NCBI GenBank assembly: GCA_964505785.1
Contig: CAZDJZ010000002.1
Span: forward strand, 124,001-188,000
DNA: 64,000 nt
From: CAYRTV01 sp964505785
Lineage (GTDB): Bacteria; Acidobacteriota; Aminicenantia; Aminicenantales; Aminicenantaceae
Direction of reading: 5' to 3'
Part shown: in pieces, positions 33,559 to 41,310 of the stretch
Layout: each line of letters begins with the position of its first letter
How positions within the stretch are numbered: the first letter of the stretch is position 1
Notes under the pieces: model-generated
Seen by the model: the letters and a program-made list of their open reading frames with translations, nothing else
What the model was told of the DNA's origin: nothing
Database searches by the model: none
Translations under genes and position numbers: made by a program

Positions 33559-34891
33559 AAAACTGAAGGAATGGAAAAGAGAAGACGGTTGCGAGGTTTC
33601 GGAACATCAAATTTACACGGCTGCAAAAGAGCATCCGGAAAAAACACAGAATCTTTTGAATCAACTCATTCCCCTTGTAAAAAAGAGGCGGGGTGTGCAA
33701 TCCGCCTATAATGTAATTTTACGTTTGGAATCAGCGCTGAAGCTGCGCAAACCCGCTATGGGTATTTATGACAATGCATTGCATTATATGGGAGGAGCCC
33801 AAAAATATGGATGCACGATTGCATCAGCATTACAAGATGTTTTCGATATCACGCTAATCGGTCACCGGCCCATTGAAACGGAAACCCTGAAGCAATGGTA
33901 TGCTATTGACCTTAACCGTTGCCGGACAAAAACTATTTCTCTTCCTTCTTTCGAAAAGAAGCAAACCGGCAAGGAAATTTTTGATGCAGGAGAAGTTGAT
34001 CTTCGTAAGCACAATCCTTTTCATGCAGTCAGCCGGGAGAGCGGAAATTATGATTTTTTTGTCAACAACTGTATGCTGGAAATGGTTTATCCCTTAGCGA
34101 ACTATTCCGAATTTGTCTGCCACTTTCCTGAGCGGGAACGAACCCGGTTTTTCCATGTTGACCGTTATTCTCACATAATATTCAACAGTCTTTACACGGC
34201 GGAATGGATAAGAAAACGCTGGGAATTGGAACCGCATGTTCATATCTATCCTCCGGTGGACACACAGCCGGCTGAATTCCCGGCTGCAAAACAAAACTGG
34301 ATATTATCTGTTTCACGCTTTGAGCCCGGCGGAAATAAGCAGCAAAAGGAAATAGCGCTGGTATTTTTACATATGAAACAGAATTTTCCCGAAAGGATGC
34401 GTCGGTGGCGCCTGGTACTGGCAGGCGGAAGCATCCGGCACAATCCCTATTTGGAAAGTCTAAAACGACTGGCGGATGCAGCCGGATCGGATATCGATAT
34501 ATATGTCAATGTGCCAATTGAGAAATTAAAGGAAATTTATCGGGATTCAGCCATTTTTTGGCATTTCAGTGGATTGGGACAGACACATCCGGAACGAATC
34601 GAGCATTTTGGAATGACGACGGTAGAAGCGATGCAGAATGGCTGTGTTCCCGTAGTGTTCAAGGGCGGAGGTCAAAAGGAAATCGTATCCGATGGTCAAA
34701 ACGGAGTTTTTTTCCGGAACAGGAAAGAAATAGAAACAGCAACTTTAGAATTAATCAAAAATCCGGAACGCAGAAAAGCTTTAGCTCAGGCTGCTTATCA
34801 GCGCGGCAAAGAATTTACGCGGGAAATTTTCATGCAGAAGGTGCGGCGTCATTTCCTGCGTTTACTCAAACTTTACCGGTTTGAAGAATGA
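33542..34891 (+). CDS. Glycosyltransferase family 4 (third)
   Basis: A 449-residue GT4-type glycosyltransferase with an extra ~75-residue basic N-terminal region before the GT-B fold begins at PAMGIYDNALHYMGGAQKYG. The donor-binding domain shows ILSVSRFEPGGNKQQKE, LVLAGGSIRHNPYLESLKRL, GLGQTHPERIEHFGMTTVEA and CVPVVFKGGGQKEIV. The last is the E-x7-E area of the family. It closes the coupled cluster: its ATG lies 17 bp inside the coiled-coil gene. It ends 2 bp from the convergent ACT-domain gene with no terminator between. Confidence 0.9.
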   Translation: MKKLDKKLKEWKREDGCEVSEHQIYTAAKEHPEKTQNLLNQLIPLVKKRRGVQSAYNVILRLESALKLRKPAMGIYDNALHYMGGAQKYGCTIASALQDVFDITLIGHRPIETETLKQWYAIDLNRCRTKTISLPSFEKKQTGKEIFDAGEVDLRKHNPFHAVSRESGNYDFFVNNCMLEMVYPLANYSEFVCHFPERERTRFFHVDRYSHIIFNSLYTAEWIRKRWELEPHVHIYPPVDTQPAEFPAAKQNWILSVSRFEPGGNKQQKEIALVFLHMKQNFPERMRRWRLVLAGGSIRHNPYLESLKRLADAAGSDIDIYVNVPIEKLKEIYRDSAIFWHFSGLGQTHPERIEHFGMTTVEAMQNGCVPVVFKGGGQKEIVSDGQNGVFFRNRKEIETATLELIKNPERRKALAQAAYQRGKEFTREIFMQKVRRHFLRLLKLYRFEE

Positions 34892-34893
34892 TT

Positions 34894-35286
34894 TCAAGCC
34901 AGGGTGTCTAAAGCCTTTTTATTGTCATTTGTGTTGAAAACCAAGAGGGCTTTCCCTAATCCTGCAGAGGAACCGTAACAATACTTTATATTCAAAACAG
35001 CATTGCCTAAAAGGGCTCCGATTTCTGCTCCCGCCCCGATTCTGTCTTCAATCAGAACAGTTAGAACCGATTCCGAATTCACTTTATATCCCAGTGCTTT
35101 CAAGCTTTTTTCCGCCTTATCGTTGTCGGAAGTGAGAATATGAAACATTCCGGTAGAGTCATTTGCGGATGCATTTAGAGCCTTTAAATTAACGCCTGCA
35201 TTCGCCAAAGTTCCAAGTACGCGCCCTAGAATGCCTGGGTCATTCGGGGTTATGACCTGCAGTTCACTTTCAATATTAATTTTCAC
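34894..35286 (-). CDS. Tandem ACT-domain protein
   Basis: A 130-residue protein made of two ACT-like small-molecule-binding modules. The first is ELQVITPNDPGILGRVLGTL followed by ANAGVNLKALNA, and the second begins around SVLTVLIEDRIGAGAEIGAL with NIKYCYGSS. I start it at a GTG (KINIESELQV) because GAGGAGGACGGTC sits directly before it. A TTG five codons upstream would swallow that ribosome binding site. Such proteins bind amino acids and often act as regulators. No enzyme domain is attached. It is transcribed against its neighbours. Confidence 0.82.
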   Translation of the reverse strand: MKINIESELQVITPNDPGILGRVLGTLANAGVNLKALNASANDSTGMFHILTSDNDKAEKSLKALGYKVNSESVLTVLIEDRIGAGAEIGALLGNAVLNIKYCYGSSAGLGKALLVFNTNDNKKALDTLA

Positions 35287-35377
35287 GACCGTCCTCCTCA
35301 AACAAGGCGATTATACCAGATTAGAAACGGTAAAAAAAAGGTTGCATTTTTTTACCCGCTCATTATTATGGAATGAA

Positions 35378-36088
35378 ATGAAAAAAATTGCCATCATTGA
35401 TAATTCCATTCATCCAAATATTTACAATCCTGTGGAGCATTGGAGCCGTTATTTCCGCATGCCCTGCTCTGGTTTCCGGGCAAAAGACCGGCAGCTTCCC
35501 GGCCTTCAGCAGGGCTTCAGCCATTTTATTTTAACTGGTTCAGAAGCTTCCATCATGGAAAGGGAAAATTGGGTTGAAGAGGAAATTGAATTTGCCCGGG
35601 AAATCGTGGAGAAAGGGTATTCTGTGCTTGGAAGCTGTTATGGCCACCAGCTTCTGGCCCTGGCATTATCCGGAAGGGATCATGTCCGGAGATCGCCTAT
35701 GCCGGAATTAGGGTGGTATTCCATTGACATTCTTTCTGATAATGAACTGCTGGGAGAACAAGGCCGGTTTTATGCCTTCACTCTGCACTTTGACGAAGTG
35801 ATAAATTTGAGTTCTCCATTCAGAATATTGGCTTCCACTCCCTCCTGCCGGGTGCATGTATTCCAATATGGAAATTCTCCAGTATGGGGCATACAAGCCC
35901 ATCCTGAAATTGACATCCCAACCGGAATCGAATTACTCAGAGAAATGAAAAAAATCAAGCCGGGTACTGCCTCTTTGTATAACGAAGCATTGAAGGCGAA
36001 AACGCATGATTCCGGTAAAATCCGTCGGATTGTGGATGTCTTTTTAAAAAAAAACCATCAAGGGGGTAATAAATCAGGGGAAATTTAA
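35378..36088 (+). CDS. Class I glutamine amidotransferase-like protein
   Basis: A 236-residue protein of the GATase class I fold. The nucleophile elbow GSCYGHQLLALAL contains the catalytic Cys (~residue 91), and the HPE partner is in WGIQAHPEID (~residue 178), so the triad is intact. It resembles stand-alone GMP-synthase-like amidotransferases (YfeJ/GuaA-like) whose partner is not adjacent. The start MKKIAIIDNSIHPN at 35378 is preferred, because an upstream reading would run antisense through the ACT-domain gene. Its target (glutamine, gamma-glutamyl compound or other) cannot be told. Confidence 0.85.
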   Translation: MKKIAIIDNSIHPNIYNPVEHWSRYFRMPCSGFRAKDRQLPGLQQGFSHFILTGSEASIMERENWVEEEIEFAREIVEKGYSVLGSCYGHQLLALALSGRDHVRRSPMPELGWYSIDILSDNELLGEQGRFYAFTLHFDEVINLSSPFRILASTPSCRVHVFQYGNSPVWGIQAHPEIDIPTGIELLREMKKIKPGTASLYNEALKAKTHDSGKIRRIVDVFLKKNHQGGNKSGEI

Positions 36089-36098
36089 GTCTTTTTTC

Positions 36099-36146
36099 TT
36101 GACAAATGAATGAATTTTACGCAAAATTTAATTAAGTCAATATAAT
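36099..36146 (+). promoter_or_regulatory. Promoter region of the PKD outer-membrane protein gene
   Basis: A perfect TTGACA at 36099-36104 and a perfect TATAAT at 36141-36146 are both present but 36 bp apart, so they do not form one promoter. TTGACA could pair with CAAAAT at 36122-36127 (17 bp), or TATAAT with TTACGC at 36117-36122 (18 bp). A strong AAGGAGGAAAA follows before the ATG. Confidence 0.4.
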
Positions 36147-36169
36147 CATGAGAATAATAAGGAGGAAAA

Positions 36170-37627
36170 ATGAATAATAAGAAAGGTTTGGTTATAGGAA
36201 TATGCATTTTGATGCTTTTTTCGGTGAATGCCTTTGCCCAAACAAAGCAATTGAAAGAAATCGGTCGCTATCCCCTGGTTCGGTGTAAAGGAGACGTTCC
36301 TTCAGCCGAAGTCATGAAAATATTGGTTGACCGTTATGCCGGAGATATTAAATATGGTTTAGATACCGCTGGATACGGTGATATCTATCTGGCCTTCCTG
36401 GACCAGCTGAGGGAATCCAATTTTGAAGAAGGGATGCTCAATGTCGGTGATCACATGGAATTCATGCTGTTTCGATCGCAAGGCAAGATTAAAGTGGTCA
36501 AGGATTTGGAATGGGCGGGACGGCAGGCAATCCCGATTTTTCTTTTCACCGTTCAAAAGGATTATAAACATTACCATCTCTTTATGCCTGCAGCCTGCGG
36601 TAATATAGCCCTGCTCAATGTTGAGGAAATCATTCCTCCGGCCGTCTGCGATATCCAGGTCGATCCCAACAAAGCAAATGTCAATGATCCCATTTCAGTG
36701 GATATGAGCGGGACTCAGCATGCGAAATCGATGGAAGTTGAAGTTATCGGACCGGAAGGGAACCAAGTAACAACGAAATCCCTTTCTTCTGATTCAGCAA
36801 AATGGCAGACAAAATTTGATACTCCAGGTGAATACACTTTGAAGGGCAGTGCAGTCAATCCGGAAGGGAAAGTTTCTGAAAATCCTTGTGAAGCAAAAGT
36901 TTATATTAATTTTCCTCCTATCTGCAAATTATGGTCCTCATGCCTTCCATGTGAAGACTATGTCGGCCGGCCCATCACTTTTGATGCGAGCAACTCGACT
37001 GACCCGGACGGAGAAGTGGTCAAAGCGGATTTCAGGATAACGGATGAAACGGGTAATGAAGTCGATACCTTTTCAGATACAACAAAACCGTTCACCTGGG
37101 AAAAAGTTTTCGAAGAAGCCGGAATATACACCATAACCTGTGTCGTTACAGATGATTTCGGGGCTATATCCGAACCTGCCGGTATTGAGTTGGAAGTCAC
37201 GGAAAAAAGATTTCATTTTGTCGGTGAAGGCGGCTGGCAATTGGCACGGGGCAGTCACGGAAATTACCTTGCCGCCCGTTTGGGTTTTGTTTATGAAATC
37301 GTTCCTGACACCCTAGATATTCTTATGACCGGCGGCGGCGGCCTTTCTTTCAATAATTCCGATATTTGGAAGTCTGTTCTCCAAGCGAACTTGCTGTTGA
37401 ATCTGCATGCCGGACCTGCATATTTTGGTGGCGGCGCAGGCTTTACCACAAAAGTTAAAGAAAACCGGAATTCAGATGCTGAGTTGATTGGAAATGTCGG
37501 AGTAAATTTGATTGAAAACTTCACAATGGCCGGTTCCCTTTTCTTTGAATTGCGTGCGCCTGTCGGCGAAGGAAGGAACTTTTCCGATCATCACAAACTG
37601 ATGCTTGGTTTCCGAATGATTTTTTAA
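36170..37627 (+). CDS. Exported PKD/Ig-like protein with C-terminal beta-barrel-like region
   Basis: A 485-residue secreted protein. The signal peptide ends near AFAQ (residue ~24). An N-terminal alpha/beta part of unknown family (residues ~25-155) is followed by two Ig-like modules: residues ~160-245 (VDPNKANVNDPISVDMSGTQ) and ~255-345, a PKD domain with FDASNSTDPDGEVVKADFRI and ITCVVTDDFG. The last 140 residues alternate in beta-barrel style and end in LMLGFRMIF, with the terminal Phe favoured by the BAM machinery. Unusually cysteine-rich around CKLWSSCLPCED. It stands alone, between a promoter and an intrinsic terminator. The function is not known. Confidence 0.75.
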   Translation: MNNKKGLVIGICILMLFSVNAFAQTKQLKEIGRYPLVRCKGDVPSAEVMKILVDRYAGDIKYGLDTAGYGDIYLAFLDQLRESNFEEGMLNVGDHMEFMLFRSQGKIKVVKDLEWAGRQAIPIFLFTVQKDYKHYHLFMPAACGNIALLNVEEIIPPAVCDIQVDPNKANVNDPISVDMSGTQHAKSMEVEVIGPEGNQVTTKSLSSDSAKWQTKFDTPGEYTLKGSAVNPEGKVSENPCEAKVYINFPPICKLWSSCLPCEDYVGRPITFDASNSTDPDGEVVKADFRITDETGNEVDTFSDTTKPFTWEKVFEEAGIYTITCVVTDDFGAISEPAGIELEVTEKRFHFVGEGGWQLARGSHGNYLAARLGFVYEIVPDTLDILMTGGGGLSFNNSDIWKSVLQANLLLNLHAGPAYFGGGAGFTTKVKENRNSDAELIGNVGVNLIENFTMAGSLFFELRAPVGEGRNFSDHHKLMLGFRMIF

Positions 37628-37644
37628 TCTGAATATTGAAAAAA

Positions 37645-37682
37645 GGCCAGGAAGTCATTGATCTTCCTGGCCTTTTTTTTTA
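37645..37682 (+). terminator. Rho-independent terminator
   Basis: A perfect 10-bp stem, GGCCAGGAAG (37645-37654) and CTTCCTGGCC (37663-37672), with an 8-nt loop, followed directly by a run of T residues. It ends the outer-membrane protein transcript 18 bp after the stop codon. Confidence 0.93.
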
Positions 37683-37790
37683 TTTTTTTTTGGGGGGACC
37701 TGAATAGTCCAGAAAATAATGAAATGATAACATTTCGAGACATGATTTGGAGATAGGCAGGTTCTTTGGCTGTAAAGGAGGTAAACCATA

Positions 37791-38648
37791 ATGAAGATCG
37801 TATTAATTGGTGCAGACGGCCAATTGGGCTCCGATTTAATGCAGGTTTTCGATAAAGATGACCTGATACCCCTTTATTATCCTGACTTTGATTTAATCCG
37901 CTCTGAAGAGGTCGAAAAAAAAATTATTTCAATAAATCCTGACTATGTGATCAATACAGCTGCCTTCAATAAAGTGGATGAATGTGAAAACAATCTGCAG
38001 GCAGCCTTTGAATTAAATAGTTATGCAGTCAGAAACCTGGCTTTGTTCTGCCGGAAATCGGCGTCCGTACTTATCCATTTCAGTACCGATTATGTGTTTG
38101 ACGGAAAAAAATCTTCACCCTATACGGAGTCTGATTGCCCAAATCCAATCAGTGTTTATGGTGTTTCCAAATTAAGCGGAGAATTTTTTACTCTCAGTGC
38201 AAATGAAAATAACATTCTTATCCGTACATGCGGGCTTTATGGTCATGCGGGATGCTGGGGTAAAGGATATAATTTTGTTGACACCATGGTTGATCTTGCA
38301 GAAAAAGGAAAAACCATAGAAGTAGTGAATGATCAGTGGGTAACCCCCACCCATACCCGGGAACTGGCCGAAAAGGTCAAGGAAATCATTGAATTCGGCG
38401 GGAAAGGCCGCTTTCATCTCTCTAATGAAGGCGCATGTACTTGGTTCAGCTTTGCCCAGGCGATTTTTTCCTTAACCGGTCAAAATCCTGTATTAGAGCC
38501 GGTTGATTCAAATTCCTATATGTCTGCGGCCAAACGGCCGGCATATTCCATAATGGAGAACAAAAGAGCCGGAGAATTAGGCATACCATCCATGTCCTAT
38601 TGGAAAGACGCTTTGCGGGAATATTTGAAAATTAAGAAATATATATGA
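37791..38648 (+). CDS. rmlD: dTDP-4-dehydrorhamnose reductase
   Basis: A 285-residue NAD(P)-dependent short-chain reductase that makes dTDP-L-rhamnose for surface polysaccharide. Motifs are GADGQLGSDL at the N-terminus, STDYVFDGKKSSPY (~residue 100) and the catalytic Tyr-x3-Lys in SVYGVSKLSGE (~residue 125). VTPTHTRELAEKV marks the sugar-binding part. A strong AAAGGAGGT precedes the ATG. The other rml genes (A, B, C) are absent from the window. It fits with the nearby glycosyltransferases but has its own transcription unit behind a terminator. Confidence 0.92.
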   Translation: MKIVLIGADGQLGSDLMQVFDKDDLIPLYYPDFDLIRSEEVEKKIISINPDYVINTAAFNKVDECENNLQAAFELNSYAVRNLALFCRKSASVLIHFSTDYVFDGKKSSPYTESDCPNPISVYGVSKLSGEFFTLSANENNILIRTCGLYGHAGCWGKGYNFVDTMVDLAEKGKTIEVVNDQWVTPTHTRELAEKVKEIIEFGGKGRFHLSNEGACTWFSFAQAIFSLTGQNPVLEPVDSNSYMSAAKRPAYSIMENKRAGELGIPSMSYWKDALREYLKIKKYI

Positions 38649-38706
38649 GCCCAGTCCGTGGACCGGACAAGCTCACCGGCCGGCTTCAGAGGCTAGGATA
38701 AATCAT

Positions 38707-39147
38707 TCAGCTGCGTAATTTTTGCAGCAAATCATCCGGTAAACGGATTACTTCTGTTTTTGCGTTGGTGGGGATATGAACTGTCCGGCCATGAGCGGCC
38801 AAACGGTTTTTATCTAATGAGTGGATTTTATATTGAAACACAATTTTTTTTGGAAGCGCTTCAATCAGGCTTACCTTGATAACAATCCGTTCATCATAAG
38901 AGAGAGGTCGTTTATATTGGCAGACAGCCTCGACAACAACCAGGAAAATACCTCGGTCTTCAATTGTTTTATAGGGAATGTTTTTTTTCCGGCAATATTC
39001 AGTCCGTCCGATTTCAAACCATTCGAAATAATTTTTATTATGGGCTACGCCCATTTGGTCAGTTTCGGAATACCTGACTCTTTCAGTAATTTCTATTGGG
39101 AAGTGAATGGATTTAGAAAAATTTTCCGAGTTTTGCGACTTCATCAT
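38707..39147 (-). CDS. Acyl-CoA thioesterase, YbgC/4-hydroxybenzoyl-CoA thioesterase type
   Basis: A hotdog-fold thioesterase of about 146 residues. The family active-site pattern is clear: RYSETDQMGVAHNKNYFEWF, with the catalytic Asp and the downstream Gly-x-x-His. Two adjacent ATGs (39147 and 39144) inside the upstream DUF507 gene are the likely starts. A longer reading would add a highly basic tail out of keeping with the family. It overlaps that DUF507 gene by about 35 bp and is the last gene of the long minus-strand run. It is convergent with rmlD. Confidence 0.88.
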   Translation of the reverse strand: MMKSQNSENFSKSIHFPIEITERVRYSETDQMGVAHNKNYFEWFEIGRTEYCRKKNIPYKTIEDRGIFLVVVEAVCQYKRPLSYDERIVIKVSLIEALPKKIVFQYKIHSLDKNRLAAHGRTVHIPTNAKTEVIRLPDDLLQKLRS

Positions 39148-39400
39148 TGTAGTATTTACGGAAGAGAATTTCCCATTCCCGGCTTCCTTCTTTAATGGAT
39201 TTCTTCTGAGCTTCAATTTTCTTTTCCGCTTTTTTTTCAAGACGTTCAAAAGTTTTCATTTCTTCTTCGAGGCTGTGAACAATAGTGAGACGAATTTCAT
39301 TGGGTTCATCTAAAAATTCTATTTCATCGTCTTCAAATAATGATTCCATTATTGTTCGGGAAAGATAATTGATTTTCTCTCTGGATAACCGGACACTCAT
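39113..39400 (-). CDS. DUF507-family protein (second of a tandem pair)
   Basis: A 95-residue helical protein that opens MSVRLSREKINYLSRTIMES and is rich in Glu and Lys, with the closing GSREWEILFRKYYNDEVAKL typical of DUF507. No function is known to me. It overlaps the preceding DUF507 gene by 4 bp (ATGA) and the following thioesterase gene by about 35 bp. The pairing of two DUF507 proteins suggests a heterodimer, which is an inference. Confidence 0.82.
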   Translation of the reverse strand: MSVRLSREKINYLSRTIMESLFEDDEIEFLDEPNEIRLTIVHSLEEEMKTFERLEKKAEKKIEAQKKSIKEGSREWEILFRKYYNDEVAKLGKFF

Positions 39401-39675
39401 AACACAATATCCTTTTCTTTGGCAAGCTTGGTTTTAATCATTCGAAACATGGTTTGGTATTCTATATTTTCTTTTCTAATTTTATCGCGGTGCTGATTGA
39501 GAATTTCCCTGACTTCCTGGTCTAATTTTTCTTCGTTAAGAAATTCTTCCGTAATCAGATTTTTAACATCTTCAACCACCTGATTTTTTTCTATTGTTTG
39601 TATTTTATTTTCTTTTAAAAGATTTCTTACAATTGCAAAAGCGACGTGGTCGATTTCATTTTTATTCAATCTCAT
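39397..39675 (-). CDS. DUF507-family protein (first of a tandem pair)
   Basis: A 92-residue protein, opening MRLNKNEIDHVAFAIVRNLL and ending with the DUF507-like EYQTMFRMIKTKLAKEKDIV. It is similar in length and plan to the next gene, so the two arose by duplication or form a long-standing pair. It is soluble, without cysteines and predicted helical. It lies 83 bp after the MetS micro-gene. Confidence 0.82.
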   Translation of the reverse strand: MRLNKNEIDHVAFAIVRNLLKENKIQTIEKNQVVEDVKNLITEEFLNEEKLDQEVREILNQHRDKIRKENIEYQTMFRMIKTKLAKEKDIVL

Positions 39676-39758
39676 TGCCCAATTAAAATACTACACATGG
39701 ACTCAAAATTCAAGACTTGTGCTGTGAATAATTCAAAAACTTGGATATTTACTGCTTG

Positions 39759-39854
39759 TTATTTTTCCCTGGCCGAAAGAATCAAAGTAAAGATAAAACC
39801 GCCTAAACAGATACCGAAAATAACAATCATAAAAATCAATGCTTCAGGATTCAT
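39759..39854 (-). CDS. metS: MetS-family small subunit of NSS transporter (31 residues)
   Basis: A 31-residue membrane micro-protein: it opens MNPEALIFMIVIFGICLGGF, has one hydrophobic helix (residues ~6-27) and ends in a charged SAREK. It begins inside the last codons of the NSS transporter gene (11-bp overlap, other frame), with AAAGAGG about 10 bp before the ATG. The opening 'M-x-P-x-A-L/I-x-M-x-x-x-x-G', the size and the position match the MetS-type partners of bacterial MetP-like neurotransmitter:sodium symporters, which I recall as needed for full transport. It is short enough to be missed by gene callers. Confidence 0.8.
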   Translation of the reverse strand: MNPEALIFMIVIFGICLGGFIFTLILSAREK

Positions 39855-41310
39855 TTTTTGACAACCTCTTTGCGATATATTTATTGAACATCAGAAAGAC
39901 CGCCAATGCAACTATCCATTGAAAAAAAACGGTTCCAATCGTGCCCTGTGAAAAAGGATTAAACCAATTGTCCGGATTGTTTTTATAGCTGTCATAGAAC
40001 CACCAGACCAGCATAGCCAGCAATTGGGCTGGAAGGATAAACTTCACAAAAATGTCGAATACCTTCCCCAGTTTTACACTGACATCCGCATTGGAAATAA
40101 TCTCTTGACGGAATTTTTTCGGCCCGGTTTTAAGAACCAGGAAAATAAAGAAAAATCCACTGACCATAAGTCCCAGGCCCCAAACAAAATCCTGGTTGTT
40201 GAAAAAACCCAGGCTGAGAGCGGAAGGTAATCCCATGAAAAAACAGCCCGCTCCGACGACGGTTACCGCTTTTTTTCTTGTCAGCCCTGCATCCATAAAA
40301 ATCCGGCTTATCAGTTCCAGTTGCGCGATGAGAGATGAAAAAGCAGCGAAACAAAGAGCGAGAAAAAAAAGAGCCAAAAAGAAACTCCCCGAGGGAATCT
40401 TTGAAAAAAGATTAGGAATCCAGATAAAGGTTAATCCCTGGTTGTCGGTCTGCATGACTTCTAAAACTTTTTCCTGTGCCATATTCTGTCCATGGAAAAA
40501 AGAAAAAACCGTCGGAATAATCGTAATCGCAGCCAGCAGAGAGGCGAAATAATCTCCGAATCCAAGGGTAGTGGAGGTGAGAAGCGGGTTTTCCTTTTTA
40601 TGGGAATATACGGCATAGGTCAGCATCAATCCCCATCCGGCTCCAGTCGACCATGCTGCCTGGCTCAAAGCATTCAGCCAAATTTCATGATTGCCGAGCT
40701 CAGACAAGTTAGGTGAAAAAAGAAAATTCAGCCCCTGAAAAGCACCCGGCAGTGTGATCGCCCGGATAGAGGCGACAATTAAAAGGAAAAAAAGAGAAGG
40801 AATTAAAATCTTATTTGCCCGTTCTATCCCCTTAACCACACCGAAATATATAATAGCACAGCCAATGGAAATGGCAATGAAATGAAAACCAACGGGTTCC
40901 CATGATGAGGTAAATCCTCGCCAAAAACCAAGCGGCTGTTTGTTGATAAGGTCTTGGAAAATTGTCGCAAAAAAATATTTCACACACCAGCCGGTGACAA
41001 CGGTGTAATAAAATGTAATCGCAGCTGTAACAAATGCGACAAATGTCCCCATCCAAGCATAATTCTTTCCGACCATATCCATAAATGACCCGACAACGCC
41101 TCGCCGGGTTTTTTTCCCGATGGATAATTCTATGACTAAAAGCGGGATGGCCCACATAAATAAAAACAATATCCAGGCAATCATAAAAGCTCCGCTTCCA
41201 TATTGCGCGGCAATTCGAGGAAATCTCCACAGATTTCCTGTTCCGACTGCCATTCCAAGTCCGGCGAAAATAATACCCCAACGGGATGAGAACAATTCTT
41301 TGCTGATCAT
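39844..41310 (-). CDS. Sodium-dependent amino-acid symporter, NSS/SNF family
   Basis: A 488-residue membrane protein with about 12 helices. The NSS signature in helix 1 is clear: GLGMAVGTGNLWRFPRIAA, followed by MWAIPLLVIELSIGKKTRRG. The substrate-region LSQAAWSTGAGWGLMLTYAV (~residue 235) and the SLLAAITIIPTVFSFF segment are also typical. It should import an amino acid with sodium. The start ATG overlaps the truB stop (ATGA), and AAGGAGGCAGTACA inside truB is its ribosome binding site. It is followed by its MetS partner. Location at the end of a translation-factor operon is unusual. Confidence 0.93.
   Translation of the reverse strand: MISKELFSSRWGIIFAGLGMAVGTGNLWRFPRIAAQYGSGAFMIAWILFLFMWAIPLLVIELSIGKKTRRGVVGSFMDMVGKNYAWMGTFVAFVTAAITFYYTVVTGWCVKYFFATIFQDLINKQPLGFWRGFTSSWEPVGFHFIAISIGCAIIYFGVVKGIERANKILIPSLFFLLIVASIRAITLPGAFQGLNFLFSPNLSELGNHEIWLNALSQAAWSTGAGWGLMLTYAVYSHKKENPLLTSTTLGFGDYFASLLAAITIIPTVFSFFHGQNMAQEKVLEVMQTDNQGLTFIWIPNLFSKIPSGSFFLALFFLALCFAAFSSLIAQLELISRIFMDAGLTRKKAVTVVGAGCFFMGLPSALSLGFFNNQDFVWGLGLMVSGFFFIFLVLKTGPKKFRQEIISNADVSVKLGKVFDIFVKFILPAQLLAMLVWWFYDSYKNNPDNWFNPFSQGTIGTVFFQWIVALAVFLMFNKYIAKRLSKNES

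Noticed and set aside
36099..36146. TTGACA and TATAAT as one promoter
   Set aside because: They are 36 bp apart, about twice the workable spacing.
38649..38706. Bidirectional terminator between rmlD and the thioesterase gene
   Set aside because: Small pairings such as GTCC/GGAC and CCGGCCGG exist, but no convincing stem with a T tract on either strand.
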